Assembly (NCBI GenBank): GCA_964522665.1
Contig: CAZFVY010000037.1
Location: 1 to 56,869, forward strand
Origin: CAZFVY01 sp964522665
GTDB taxonomy: Bacteria > Verrucomicrobiota > Verrucomicrobiia > Limisphaerales > CAZFVY01
Length of the DNA stretch: 56,869 nucleotides
Reading direction: 5' to 3'
A model generated the notes under the pieces. The model made no database searches. It was not told where the DNA came from and was given only the letters and a program-made list of their open reading frames with translations. A program made the position numbers and the translations under genes. Of the stretch, positions 27,990 to 37,623 are shown piece by piece; position 1 is the stretch's first letter; each line of letters begins with the position of its first letter.

Positions 27990-29468
27990 ATGCGCTATCG
28001 CGATACTGGAAAGGCGTTCGCCGCGTACGCGGCTGGCGCCCTGATTCTGGCGTTTTACGGCGTCCACGTTTGCCCGTTTCTGGAGAGCATCCAATTCCCG
28101 GCCGTCCTGGGCGTGCTAAGCGTCTTTTTCACCGCCGGCTTTGCGGCACGCTGCCTGATTCTCGGCCCGGCGGCGGTCGATTCACCGGGCTTGCGGGGAA
28201 ATCCCTGGCGCCGGCTGGCGGCGGACTTGGGCATCTGGATGGGAATCGGCCTGCTCGCGACCGCCTGGGACATGGTTCACTACCACTTTCCTTTCGGCAG
28301 CGGGATGAAGATCGTGGTCGGTTGTCTCTCGATGGGGATTCTGGCCGCCACTCGTTTGGCGTTGGAGCAGGAGCACGCGTTGATCTCGGAACTGGGCGGG
28401 CGGGCGGGCGCCGGCACGCCGGACCCGTCACGCTTCGTTTCGATCTCGACGAAATTTCTGATCTTCCTGGGCTCCACGCTGGCGCTCCTCTCGATCGTCA
28501 TCCTCCTCCTCGTCGTCAAAAACTTTGACTATGTGCTGCGCCATCCGGCTATCACGCGCCTGGAACTCATCCGCCCAATCGCGATCGAGATTGGCTTTGT
28601 CGTGAGCTTCCTGCTGGTCGGTTGCGGTCTGGTGGCCCGGCAATACGCGCGCAATCTTAATCTGATCTTCAGTTTCATTCGCCGGGCCTTTGGCGACGTC
28701 GAGCAGGGCCGGTTCGACGTCCAGGCGCCGATCGTTAGCCATGACGAGTTCAGTGAGGTCGCGCGGCACACGAACCAGATGATCCAGGGCTTGCGCGAAC
28801 GCGAGCGAATCAAGCGCATCTTCGGCAAATATGTCAGCCCGTCGGTCGCCGACGCGATCATCCAATCCGAGCGCGGCAGTGAACTCGGCGGCCGCGAGGT
28901 CAACGCGGCGATTCTGTTTACTGACATCCGCAATTACACGACGCTCTCGGAAGGCTTGACCCCGGCCGAAGTGGTGGAATTCCTGAACTTCTATTTCTCC
29001 CGCGTGGTCGAGGCGATCCACGGCGCGGGCGGCGTCGTCGATAAGTTTATTGGCGACGCGGCGATGGCGGTCTTCGGGATCGACGGCGCCGCCGACGCGA
29101 ACGACCGGGCCGTGCGAGCCGCGTTGGCGATTCGCGAGTGCCTCGCCGCGGTCAATCAACATCTGCGAGAGCGGGATTTGCCGCAAGTGGACAACGGAGT
29201 CGGCATCCACTTCGGCCGCGTGATCGCCGGGAACATTGGTTCCCCCGAACGCCTCGAATACACGGTCATCGGCGACGCGGTGAACACCGCGTCCCGCCTC
29301 GAGGGCCAGACCAAACATCATCCCGGCAAAGTCCTGATCTCGGCGGATACCTTCACGATGCTCTCCGCGGAGTTGAAAACCAAATTCGCTCCCGCCGGTG
29401 AATTGGAGCTCAAAGGCAAGGCCAGACCAGTCGCGGTTTACGGCCTGGCTCAACCAGCGAAATCCTGA
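27990..29468 (+). CDS. Class III adenylate/guanylate cyclase with membrane and HAMP-like region
   Basis: A 492-residue membrane cyclase. Several hydrophobic helices lie in about 5-230, followed by a HAMP-like linker (about 225-275, ending QMIQGLRERERIKRIFGKYVS). The catalytic domain spans about 295-475. Metal-binding aspartates are Asp312 (FTDIRNYT) and Asp356, and the adenine-selecting lysine is Lys352 in DKFIGDAAMAVFG. The TVIGDAVNTASRLEG segment carries the transition-state Asn and Arg. All key residues are present, so it should be active as a homodimer, making cAMP. No cAMP receptor gene is adjacent, and the sensory input is unknown. Confidence 0.9.
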   Translation: MRYRDTGKAFAAYAAGALILAFYGVHVCPFLESIQFPAVLGVLSVFFTAGFAARCLILGPAAVDSPGLRGNPWRRLAADLGIWMGIGLLATAWDMVHYHFPFGSGMKIVVGCLSMGILAATRLALEQEHALISELGGRAGAGTPDPSRFVSISTKFLIFLGSTLALLSIVILLLVVKNFDYVLRHPAITRLELIRPIAIEIGFVVSFLLVGCGLVARQYARNLNLIFSFIRRAFGDVEQGRFDVQAPIVSHDEFSEVARHTNQMIQGLRERERIKRIFGKYVSPSVADAIIQSERGSELGGREVNAAILFTDIRNYTTLSEGLTPAEVVEFLNFYFSRVVEAIHGAGGVVDKFIGDAAMAVFGIDGAADANDRAVRAALAIRECLAAVNQHLRERDLPQVDNGVGIHFGRVIAGNIGSPERLEYTVIGDAVNTASRLEGQTKHHPGKVLISADTFTMLSAELKTKFAPAGELELKGKARPVAVYGLAQPAKS

Positions 29469-29548
29469 AAAGCCATCGGTCCTATCAACACGAGGTTCCT
29501 CGGCTGAAGCTTGCTTCGTCAACGCGAGCGCGTACGCTTGGGCCAACA

Positions 29549-31069
29549 ATGTCAGCGCTGGATACCTTACCTGCCGCGGCCCCGGGAGATGTACTCGTCG
29601 AGCGCCTCGCGCACGGCGACCTCGACCGGAAGCAAGAGTTGGGGCAATTTCTCACGCCTGATCCCATCGCGTCATTCATGGCCTCATTGTTCGCGTCCGA
29701 TCCGGTTGAAGTTCGGTTGTTGGACGCGGGCGCGGGCGCGGGCGCGCTAACCGCGGCCTTGGTCCGCCGAGTGTGCGGCGAGAAGCGGCGACCGCGCCGA
29801 ATTTCGGTCACCGCGTTCGAAGTGGATTCCGCGATCCTGCCGGCGCTTCGCCGAACCTTGGGTCAATGCGCTCATGAGTGCCACGCGCGCGGAATCGCTT
29901 TCGCCAGCGAAATAAGGGAGGTCGATTTCATCGAGGCCGCGGTTCCGCTCGGGCGAGGCGATCTCTTTGGTTCGGCGCAGACCCCCTTCAACCTGACAAT
30001 TCTGAATCCGCCCTACCGCAAGATCAGCAGTGAATCACGAACGCGCCGTCTGCTACGCGAGGCTGGGATCGAGACCAGCAATCTTTACACCGGTTTCCTC
30101 GCCCTCGCGACCCGATTGCTCGCTCCCGGCGGCGAATTGGTGGCCATTTGCCCCAGGAGTTTTTGCAACGGACCGTACTTCAGACCGTTTCGGGAACAAT
30201 TTCTCAACTTGATGTCACTGCGGCGGATTCACGTGTTTGATTCGCGGTCGGCGGCCTTTGAGCGTGACGCCGTGCTCCAGGAGAACATTATCGTTTACGC
30301 CGTGAAATCGGCGGAAAAACCAACGTCCGTGATGATCTCCCGTAGCGCGGGCGAGCCGGGCGGCGCGACCACGGAGCGGACGTGCCCTTACCATCAAGTT
30401 GTCTCCCCCAACGATTCCGAGAGCTTCATTCACTTGGTTACCGATGAAGCCGATGAAGCGGTTCGCGAGAAAATAAAACGGTTCAAAACGCCGCTCGCGC
30501 AACTTGGATTGGATGTTTCAACGGGGCGGGTCGTTGATTTTCGCGCGAAAGGATTCCTCGCGGCCGGGCCGGGCGCCGACACCGTGCCGCTCATCTACCC
30601 GTGCCATCTTCGCGATGGCCGGATTGAGTGGCCCAAATTGGGCGGCCGAAAGCCGAACGCGATCAGCGATACCGCTGAAACGCGCGACCTCCTGGTTCCC
30701 GGCGCGATCTACGTGCTGGTGAAGCGGTTCACGTCCAAGGAAGAGCGCCGTCGGGTAGTCGCCTGCGTCTTCGACCCCGAACGCGTCCGCGCGGAGCGAG
30801 TCGGCTTCGAGAACCATCTGAACTATTTTCACGCCGGTGGCCTTGGCCTGCCCATGCCTCTCGCGAGGGGATTGGCCGCTTATTTGAATTCAACGCTGGT
30901 GGACGCCTATTTTCGCCAGTTCAACGGACACACCCAAGTCAACGCGACCGATCTGCGGAACCTGCGGTATCCAAACCGGGGTGAACTTGAGGCGTTAGGT
31001 AACAGAATCGGCGAGTCGCCACTGCGGCAGGCGGAAACGGACGCCCTCGTCGAACTCCGTACTGAGTGA
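29549..31069 (+). CDS. Adenine-specific DNA methyltransferase, PstI-like type II family, no restriction partner visible
   Basis: A 506-residue class I methyltransferase. The SAM-binding motif I is LLDAGAGAGALTAAL (about 57-71), the catalytic motif is NPPY at residues 153-156 (adenine N6 methylation), and QELGQFLTPDPIA near the start is typical of the M.PstI/Eco57I-like group. The C-terminal half has the target recognition part (GLGLPMPLARGLAAYLNSTLVD). Family members usually pair with a BsuBI/PstI-type endonuclease gene directly downstream. Here the next gene, 31 bases later, is an M13 peptidase, so this copy is orphan in the window. It may have an epigenetic or protective role. Confidence 0.83.
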   Translation: MSALDTLPAAAPGDVLVERLAHGDLDRKQELGQFLTPDPIASFMASLFASDPVEVRLLDAGAGAGALTAALVRRVCGEKRRPRRISVTAFEVDSAILPALRRTLGQCAHECHARGIAFASEIREVDFIEAAVPLGRGDLFGSAQTPFNLTILNPPYRKISSESRTRRLLREAGIETSNLYTGFLALATRLLAPGGELVAICPRSFCNGPYFRPFREQFLNLMSLRRIHVFDSRSAAFERDAVLQENIIVYAVKSAEKPTSVMISRSAGEPGGATTERTCPYHQVVSPNDSESFIHLVTDEADEAVREKIKRFKTPLAQLGLDVSTGRVVDFRAKGFLAAGPGADTVPLIYPCHLRDGRIEWPKLGGRKPNAISDTAETRDLLVPGAIYVLVKRFTSKEERRRVVACVFDPERVRAERVGFENHLNYFHAGGLGLPMPLARGLAAYLNSTLVDAYFRQFNGHTQVNATDLRNLRYPNRGELEALGNRIGESPLRQAETDALVELRTE

Positions 31070-31100
31070 CAGCCGCGTTCCCATCGCTTAGCATCGCCCC

Positions 31101-33134
31101 ATGCGCTATCGAATACTTTCCCTGGTGGTTGCTTGGGCCGGATTGACCGTGAACGCGTGGGCGGCGGAGTCGGCGCCGGCGCCGCGATTCGCAGTTTCGA
31201 ACATGGACAAGACCGTGCCGCCCGGCGTGGATTTTTACCACTACGCGGCGGGCAATTGGTTGAAACGCAATCCCGTTCCGGCCGACAAGTCGCGCTGGGG
31301 CGGCTTCGGGGAACTGCAGGAGCGCAATTGGTTTTTGATCCATCAAATCCTCGACACCTGCCTTGCGGATCAAGCGGCGGCTCCGAAATCACCTACCCGC
31401 GAAGTCGGGGATTTCTTTGCTTCCGCGATGGACACCAACCGTCTGGAGCAGCTCGGCTTCAAACCGTTGGACGCCGACTTCCAACGGATCGCCGCCCTCC
31501 AATCGGTCGATGATCTGTTGCGGTTGCTGGCCGAGTTGCATGGGCGGGGAGTCGCCGCCGGTTTCAACGCGTCGGCCGGACCGGACGAAAAGAACAGCGC
31601 CATTTACGCGTTCCATTTAGCGCAAGGTGGCCTCGGGCTGCCGGACCGCGATTATTATCTGGCCGAGAATTTCGCCAAACAACGCTCGGCGTACGCCGCG
31701 CATATCACGAAGATGCTCGGCCTGCTCGGCGAGGCGCCCGCGGACGCGCAGGCCCACGCGGCGATCGTCGTCGATCTCGAGACCGCGCTGGCCAAGGCGA
31801 GCAAGTCGCGCACGGAATTGCGCGATCCCAACGCGAATTACCACAAGGTGGCGACGGCCAGCCTGGGAACCGATTACCCGCGATTGCCCCTGCAGCTTTA
31901 TCTGAACGCCTCCGGGCTTGACGCCGTCACCGAGGTCGTGGTGCGGCAACCGCAGTTCCTGGCGGCGCTCGATAGGCTGGTTCGCGAGCGTCCTTTGGAC
32001 GAATGGAAGACGTATCTCCGCTGGCACGTTATCCGCGCGGGCGCGCCGTATCTCCACGCGGCGGCGGAGGACGAATCGTTCGCGTTCTACGGGACCGTCT
32101 TGCGCGGACAACAGGCGCAGGAACCGCGCTGGCAGCGCTCCGCGAAAGTGATCGATGGCCAAATCGGCGAAGCCCTCGGCCAGCTTTTCGTCGAGAAAAA
32201 CTTTCCCCCGGCCGCGCGCCAGCGGATGAACGAATTGATCGAGAACCTGAAAGCGGTTTTCCATGACCGCCTGCTCAAGGTGGATTGGATGACCGAAGGG
32301 ACCCGCGCCAAAGCGCTGGCCAAGTTCGAACGTTTTACGCAGAAGATTGGTTACCCGGAGAAGTTTCGTGATTATTCGTCGGTCGAGATCAAACGGGACG
32401 ACTTCATCGGCAACGTCCAGCGCGCGGAAAGTTTCGAGACCAAACGCGAGTTGGCACGCGTCGGCAAACCGGTGGACAAGACCGAATGGCACATGACGCC
32501 GCAGACCGTCAACGCCTATTTCAACCCGTTGCAGAACGAGATCGTGTTCCCCGCCGGCATCCTCCAGCCGCCCTTCTTCGACGTGACGATGGACGACGCG
32601 ATCAATTACGGCGCCATCGGCGTGGTGATCGGCCACGAAATCACTCACGGCTACGACGATCAAGGCCGCAAATACGACGCCGACGGCAACCTGAACGATT
32701 GGTGGACTGACGCCGATGGCAAGGCGTTCGAGGCGCGCGCCCAAAAGGTGGTGGACCAATACAACGCCTACGAGCCGCTGGCCGGCGTCCACGTCAACGG
32801 CAAGCTCACGCTCGGCGAAAACCTGGCCGACCTAGGCGGCACAAGCATCGCCTACGAGGCGTTGGAACGGGCGTTGGCCAAGGACCGCTCCAAGCGCAAA
32901 AAAATCAACGGCTTCACGCCCGAACAACGTTTCTTCCTCTCCCTCGCGCAACTCTGGCGCACGAATATCCGGGACGAGGAAGCGCGGCGGCTGGTGACGA
33001 TCGATCCCCATTCACCCGGCCAATTCCGCGCCATCGGGCCGCACGTGAACATGCAGGAGTTTTTCGACGCCTTCAAAATCAAGCCCGGCGCGCCCATGTG
33101 GCGCCCACCCGAGTCGCGCGCGAAGATTTGGTAG
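31101..33134 (+). CDS. M13 family zinc metallopeptidase (neprilysin/PepO-like)
   Basis: A 677-residue secreted endopeptidase. The signal peptide is at about 1-22 (LVVAWAGLTVNAWA|AES). The N-terminal M13 domain begins with VPPGVDFYHYAAGNWLK. The zinc site is in VVIGHEITHGYDDQG, with His512 and Glu513, and the third ligand is in ENLADLGGT. NAYFNPLQNEIVFPAGILQPPFF just before it is also conserved. The length is normal for the family. It should cut small peptides outside the cytoplasm. It starts 31 bases after the methyltransferase stop, with no functional link known. Confidence 0.92.
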   Translation: MRYRILSLVVAWAGLTVNAWAAESAPAPRFAVSNMDKTVPPGVDFYHYAAGNWLKRNPVPADKSRWGGFGELQERNWFLIHQILDTCLADQAAAPKSPTREVGDFFASAMDTNRLEQLGFKPLDADFQRIAALQSVDDLLRLLAELHGRGVAAGFNASAGPDEKNSAIYAFHLAQGGLGLPDRDYYLAENFAKQRSAYAAHITKMLGLLGEAPADAQAHAAIVVDLETALAKASKSRTELRDPNANYHKVATASLGTDYPRLPLQLYLNASGLDAVTEVVVRQPQFLAALDRLVRERPLDEWKTYLRWHVIRAGAPYLHAAAEDESFAFYGTVLRGQQAQEPRWQRSAKVIDGQIGEALGQLFVEKNFPPAARQRMNELIENLKAVFHDRLLKVDWMTEGTRAKALAKFERFTQKIGYPEKFRDYSSVEIKRDDFIGNVQRAESFETKRELARVGKPVDKTEWHMTPQTVNAYFNPLQNEIVFPAGILQPPFFDVTMDDAINYGAIGVVIGHEITHGYDDQGRKYDADGNLNDWWTDADGKAFEARAQKVVDQYNAYEPLAGVHVNGKLTLGENLADLGGTSIAYEALERALAKDRSKRKKINGFTPEQRFFLSLAQLWRTNIRDEEARRLVTIDPHSPGQFRAIGPHVNMQEFFDAFKIKPGAPMWRPPESRAKIW

Positions 33135-33249
33135 GCTCTTAATCGTGGCAAGCGTCGGAGAGCCGGGCCGGAGTCTCAGCCGGATCTGGCCCTCGCCGGG
33201 CGCCGCCTGCGGGAGTTAGCTACACGCACGAAAGCGATCGCAAAAATTC
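33135..33249. other. Intergenic gap next to a broken gene
   Basis: A GC-rich stretch between the M13 peptidase and the antitoxin-like remnant. No start codon or promoter was identified. Confidence 0.3.
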
Positions 33250-33425
33250 GTCGCGGCCAAGGACGGCGAACCGTTGGAGGTGATCCTACCTTGCCCGCGT
33301 TTGGCGAATTGGCGGCGACGCTGGGCTGGGACCTTGATGCGGAAGCCGAAACCGACCTAAGGGAAACGCGTCGTGATCTAACTGCCGGTCAGGCCGAATC
33401 ATTCCTGCCGCTTGATTCGCTTTAA
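33250..33425 (+). pseudogene. Remnant of a small antitoxin-like protein, frameshifted
   Basis: Two reading frames join to give a plausible antitoxin tail: frame 1 encodes VAAKDGEPLEVILP at 33250-33290, then after a shift near 33291 another frame encodes a Glu/Asp-rich segment ending in DLRETRRDLTAGQAESFLPL and a stop at 33423-33425. The pattern resembles small type II antitoxins, but no start codon is seen in the first frame. I call it a decayed gene; chance similarity is the alternative. Confidence 0.35.
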
Positions 33426-33500
33426 CGTCCGCAGTGGCACTACATCGCCGCGCGGCACGCTAATTTGAACGGCTCGACGAACGGATAAAAGTCCAGCCGC

Positions 33501-34223
33501 CTACTTGATCGCCGCGTAGATGCGGTGGACGTCGTCGTGTTCGTCCAGCGTGTGGAGAAAATCGGTGACTTGAGTCCTCTGAGGTTCGGGAAGCTCGATG
33601 TAATTCTTAGCGATGTACGACATTTCCGACATGGTCACGGACCATTTGTTTTGGACGAGGTATTTGGAAACGGCGTCGAGGCTGGTGGGCTGGCAATAAA
33701 ATCTGGCCGCGATGTGGTCTTCCGCCACGTCAGCGCCGGTCATCGGTTCGACCTCGTCGGCGCCCGCTTCAATGGCGGCCGCTTCGATGTCTTGCTTCTT
33801 GTCCGCGTGATGCGCCTCGACAACGCCCCGGCGGTCGAAGAAAAACGCGACGGCGCCGGGCGCGCCCAGCTGGCCGGCTTTGAATAGGTGGCGAATCTCC
33901 GGCGCGGTGCGATTACGATTATCGGTGAGGCACTCGACGATCACCGGAACTTTCCCCGGCGTGAAGCCCTCGAAAGTGACGGTCTCGTAAACGACTTTTT
34001 CGTCGAGGAGTCCGGCGCCTTTCTTGATCGCGCGCTCGATGGTGTCACGCGGCACGGACTGCTTTTTGGCGGTTTCGACGGCGGCCCAGAGGCGGGCGTT
34101 ATTCTCGGGATGCGGGTCGCCGAGCTTGGCGGCGACGATGATTTCTTTGACGAGCTTGCCGATCAACGCGCCGCGTTTGCTGGCGTTGGCGACTCTTCCG
34201 GCCTGTTTCCATTGTGCGCCCAT
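33501..34223 (-). CDS. YebC/PmpR-family DNA-binding regulator or translation factor
   Basis: 240 residues from the ATG at 34223, where the protein begins MGAQWKQAGRVANASKRGAL as in this family; the open frame extends upstream without protein character. The family pattern includes LIGKLVKEIIVAAKLGDPHPENNARLW, VPRDTIERAIKKG, YETVTFEGFTPGKVPVIVECLTDNRNRT and HFFF-like AFFFDRRG. Family members bind DNA as regulators, and recent work also links some to relief of ribosome stalling. The neighbours give no clue to targets. Its start is in a gap of about 180 bases before the glycosyltransferase on the other strand. Confidence 0.9.
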   Translation of the reverse strand: MGAQWKQAGRVANASKRGALIGKLVKEIIVAAKLGDPHPENNARLWAAVETAKKQSVPRDTIERAIKKGAGLLDEKVVYETVTFEGFTPGKVPVIVECLTDNRNRTAPEIRHLFKAGQLGAPGAVAFFFDRRGVVEAHHADKKQDIEAAAIEAGADEVEPMTGADVAEDHIAARFYCQPTSLDAVSKYLVQNKWSVTMSEMSYIAKNYIELPEPQRTQVTDFLHTLDEHDDVHRIYAAIK

Positions 34224-34400
34224 AAGGTGGGCATAATAGGAGCCGCGCGGCGTTTCTGCAAGCGCGGTTGGAGGCCCGACGACACGGTCCAGGATTGACG
34301 GAAAGCGGGGCCAAAACAAAACTCCGCCCGTGAATTCGCGCCCAGCCGCAAAACCAAAGACCGCCAAAAGGGCGCGGTCGGCGGACGGACGGAGGTCACG

Positions 34401-36143
34401 ATGAACGTGCTGGTCGGACCGAGCGAGCACGAACGCTTTTCCCTGGAAAGCGCCAGCCGTCACTCGGTCCGGCGATTCGACTGGCCGCCGGCGCGAGGGC
34501 CGCTGAATTGGAGTTCGGTCCTCCGGCCCGCGGACGATGGTTGGCGACCCGACGCCGTGGTCTGGACGTGGCCGGAGTACGCGCCCTGGCCGGCGCTGGA
34601 AGCGTGTCCGATCCCGTTGATCGCGGTCGTCGGCGATTGGCACCTGAATTGGAGCGTCTTGTCGCGGACGCTGGCCTCCTGCGACTGGATCGTCGCCGAT
34701 AAGCGGGGCGTCGGCCAATTGCGGGCGTTGGGCTATCGGAACTGCAGTTATTGGGCGGCCTACGCCTACGCGGGCCGGCCGCGGGAGTTTCCCACGGAGC
34801 CGCCGCGCTACGACATCTCATTTATTGGCCGCCTCAACTTTCACATCCATCGGCGCCGCGCGCGGATTCTCGCGCAGGTGGCGCGGCTTTCCGAGCGTTA
34901 CCGCGTGCTGATTCGCAAGGACATTTTTGGTGAGGAGTACTTTGCGGCGCTGGCGGGCAGCCGGATTGTGATCAATGAAGGGCTGCGGGGAGAAATGAAC
35001 CTGCGGGCCTACGAGGCGCCAGCGTGCGGCGCGCTCCTGTTCATGGACCGCGAAAACCTCGAGGCGCGGGACTTTCTGAATGATCGGGCAGAATGCGTCT
35101 ATTACGGTGAAGCTGACCTGACAGCGTTGCTGGAATTTTATCTGCGGAACGAACCGCTCCGCCGAACCGTCGCGCTGGCCGGCCACGAGCGTTTGAAATC
35201 CGCGACCGCCGCCGCTCACTTCACGCGGCTTCTCGATGAACTGAGTACTATTGACTGGGGTCGCCGCGAATCCACGCGGTGGAACACCGTCGCGCCGGCC
35301 GAGCGGTTTTATCAGGCCGGACGCTGGTTTGCCCTGGCTGGCTCACTCCACGGTCCGGCCGATGTCGCGCTCAAGCAGGCTGCGGTGATGGCCCCCGAAA
35401 ATATCGGGTATCTCAACGGTCTGGCGGTCTGGGAGGTCGGCTGCGCGTACGCGTGCGGCCAAGCCGGACGGACGGCGGAGGCGGACTCGTACCTCGCGCG
35501 CGCCGAGGAACGGTGGCGGCGGGTTTTGTCGAGCGCTCCAGACCACGTGCTCGCGCGGGCGAATTGGGGTTTGGCGCTGGCGCTCTTGGGCCGGAACGCG
35601 CGCGCCGCGGAAATACTGGCGGAGAGCCTCGATCGCCTCGCGCGCGGGGAAACCCGCGGCTTGGGCGCGGATGGCTTTCCGCTGATGTTTGAGAAAACGG
35701 TATCGTACATGGGCGTGCCGATTCCCGATAATCCCAGCGTGACCACGTTTCGCGTCGAATGGGAACGGTTGGCCGCGACGAACGCCGGGGACGAGGGCCG
35801 AGCGATCGCCGGCGCCCGTGACCTACTGGCCTGGCGTTGCGCGTGCAAATTGGGCGAGCTTCTGGCCAACGCGGGAGACGCGGCCGGAGCCGCGCGGCGC
35901 TACGAGCACGCAACCCAAGTCGCAAGCCATCTCGAAGAAGGGTGGATTGGCCTCAGTGACGCGCTGAAGAAACTTGGTCGGTTGCCCGAGGCCGCCGAGG
36001 CGTTGGCCGCGGCGTTGCGCTGTCAGCCGTGGGATTTTATCGCGCGGGTAAGGCTGGTCGAACTGCTGGTCCAATTGGGGGCCGACGCGGCCGCCAATGC
36101 GCTCGCGGCGGAAGGGTTGGCGCTGAACCGGAGTCTGTCCTAA
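34401..36143 (+). CDS. CgeB-like glycosyltransferase with C-terminal TPR-type repeats
   Basis: A 580-residue protein. The N-terminal half (about 1-280) has a GT-B-like fold seen in CgeB/DUF3880 proteins: WPEYAPWP, IAVVGDWHLNW, YDISFIGRLNFHIHRRRARI, and the C-terminal nucleotide-binding block INEGLRGEMNLRAYEAPACGALLFMDRENL with a conserved Glu. Residues about 300-575 are Ala-rich helical repeats (GLALALLGRNARAAEILAESL, LGRLPEAAEALAAALRCQ) of TPR type. The likely role is transfer of a sugar to a protein or surface polymer with the repeats binding the substrate, but no target is known. It is transcribed alone. Confidence 0.75.
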   Translation: MNVLVGPSEHERFSLESASRHSVRRFDWPPARGPLNWSSVLRPADDGWRPDAVVWTWPEYAPWPALEACPIPLIAVVGDWHLNWSVLSRTLASCDWIVADKRGVGQLRALGYRNCSYWAAYAYAGRPREFPTEPPRYDISFIGRLNFHIHRRRARILAQVARLSERYRVLIRKDIFGEEYFAALAGSRIVINEGLRGEMNLRAYEAPACGALLFMDRENLEARDFLNDRAECVYYGEADLTALLEFYLRNEPLRRTVALAGHERLKSATAAAHFTRLLDELSTIDWGRRESTRWNTVAPAERFYQAGRWFALAGSLHGPADVALKQAAVMAPENIGYLNGLAVWEVGCAYACGQAGRTAEADSYLARAEERWRRVLSSAPDHVLARANWGLALALLGRNARAAEILAESLDRLARGETRGLGADGFPLMFEKTVSYMGVPIPDNPSVTTFRVEWERLAATNAGDEGRAIAGARDLLAWRCACKLGELLANAGDAAGAARRYEHATQVASHLEEGWIGLSDALKKLGRLPEAAEALAAALRCQPWDFIARVRLVELLVQLGADAAANALAAEGLALNRSLS

Positions 36144-36201
36144 TAGCCGTGGCAAAGGGATCACGGTTGCTTCCCCTGCCCCGCGCGGCATACTGGCGCG
36201 G

Positions 36202-37158
36202 ATGAGCGCTCCGGCGGCAAATCGTCCGTCGAATGCCTCGGCCACCGAGCGAGAATACCGTCCGCTCGAGCCGAGTCGCTCCTTCATTCTGCAGGAAAGC
36301 GCGCGACGCCATCAGTGGCAAGGCGTTGGGTTGCTTTCGATCAAGGCGTTCTTCGGCGGACGCGCGCAGTACGATGTGGGCCGCGGTCACTACGCGGTCG
36401 ATGACCAAACGTATCTCCTGTTGAACGACCGGCAGCCGTACCGGATCGCCCTCGACTCCGCCCGGCCGGTCGAGTCTTTCTGCGTCTTCTTCGCGCGCGG
36501 GTTGGCCGAGGAAGTTCAGCGGAGCGTCACCACGCCGTCTGAACGGCTCTTGGACTCGCCCGCGGCCGCCGATGAGCCGGCCCTCCGTTTCTTCGACGGC
36601 AATTATCGGCACGATGACCTCCTTTCGCCCGCGCTGCTTCGGCTGCGGTCCGCGTACGGCAGGCGCCAAGGCGAGGCCAATTGGCTGACGGAGCAGTTGC
36701 ACGGGCTGGTCGAGCGCTTACTGCAGGCGCACCAACACGCGCGACGCGACGCGGAGCGCCTGAGCGCCGTTCGTTCCGCGACGCGCGACGAATTGTATCG
36801 GCGCCTACTCCGGGCGCGCGACTACGCCGCCGCCTCGTTCGCGGAACCGGTCACCCTCGCCGATCTTTCGCGCGTGGCGTGTCTTTCACCAAACCACCTG
36901 CTGCGGACCTTCCGGCAGGCGTTCGGGATGACCCCGCATCAATACCTCACCGAGCGCCGGCTCGACGAAGCGCGCCGTCTGTTGACCCGCACGGAGATGA
37001 CCGTGACGGAGGTTTGCCTTGAGGCCGGCTTTGAAAGCCTCGGTTCGTTCAGCTCGCTGTTTCGCCGCCGTTTTGGCGTTCCGCCTTCGGTCTTTCGCCG
37101 CGAAAAAGGTGATTTTGAAGAAGCAGCCGCCATCGCCGTTTGGAATGATGCGGCCTAA
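36202..37158 (+). CDS. AraC-family transcriptional regulator
   Basis: A 318-residue protein. The N-terminal half is a cupin-like sensing domain (about 25-130). The C-terminal HTH pair lies at about 205-305: EPVTLADLSRVACLSPNHLLRTFRQAFG, then LLTRTEMTVTEVCLEAGFESLGSFSSLFRRRFGVPPS, which match the two AraC helix-turn-helix units. It starts 58 bases after the glycosyltransferase stop, and the glyoxalase-fold gene follows after 77 bases, the usual regulator-target arrangement. The effector is unknown. Confidence 0.9.
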   Translation: MSAPAANRPSNASATEREYRPLEPSRSFILQESARRHQWQGVGLLSIKAFFGGRAQYDVGRGHYAVDDQTYLLLNDRQPYRIALDSARPVESFCVFFARGLAEEVQRSVTTPSERLLDSPAAADEPALRFFDGNYRHDDLLSPALLRLRSAYGRRQGEANWLTEQLHGLVERLLQAHQHARRDAERLSAVRSATRDELYRRLLRARDYAAASFAEPVTLADLSRVACLSPNHLLRTFRQAFGMTPHQYLTERRLDEARRLLTRTEMTVTEVCLEAGFESLGSFSSLFRRRFGVPPSVFRREKGDFEEAAAIAVWNDAA

Positions 37159-37235
37159 CGCGGCGCCGATTTGACGGCGGACCGCGACGTCAACCCGCGG
37201 GCGCGCGAGCCGACCGCGATACAATAGAGATCAAT

Positions 37236-37613
37236 ATGAACCCATCGCTGAATCAAATCGGGCAAATCTCGGTCAACGTTCACGAACTCGAACGCGCCAC
37301 TGCGTTCTATCGTGATACCCTCGGAATGAAGTGCCTCTTCACGGTTCCAAAAATGGCTTTCTTCGATTGCGGCGGCATCCGCTTGATGCTCGCGCCACCA
37401 GAGAAACCGGAGTTCGACCATCCCAGCTCGATCCTCTATTTCAAGGTCGAGGATATTGACGGCGCCGCCGCGACGTTACTTGAGCGCGGGGTCGCGTTCG
37501 ACGCGAAGCCGCATTTGGTCGCCCGCATGCCGGCGCACGATCTGTGGCTGGCCTTCTTTCGCGACTCCGAAAACAACCTGCTCAGCTTGATGGGCGAGAA
37601 GCCCCGGGCTTGA
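37236..37613 (+). CDS. VOC/glyoxalase-fold protein
   Basis: A 125-residue protein of the vicinal oxygen chelate superfamily. It starts with IGQISVNVHELERATAFYRDTLGM, a typical glyoxalase-fold opening, and holds IRLMLAPPEKPEF and LWLAFFRDSENNLLSLMGE, which carries a terminal metal-ligand-type Glu. It may be a lyase, dioxygenase or resistance protein. The AraC-family gene just upstream is a likely regulator. It ends 10 bases from the convergent dienelactone hydrolase stop. Confidence 0.85.
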   Translation: MNPSLNQIGQISVNVHELERATAFYRDTLGMKCLFTVPKMAFFDCGGIRLMLAPPEKPEFDHPSSILYFKVEDIDGAAATLLERGVAFDAKPHLVARMPAHDLWLAFFRDSENNLLSLMGEKPRA

Positions 37614-37623
37614 GACGGCGCGG

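Noticed and set aside
28428..29549. Minus-strand open frame of 373 codons
   Set aside because: It is antisense to the adenylate cyclase gene, whose family motifs are intact.
31617..32792. Minus-strand open frame of 391 codons
   Set aside because: It is antisense to the M13 peptidase gene; only shadow composition.
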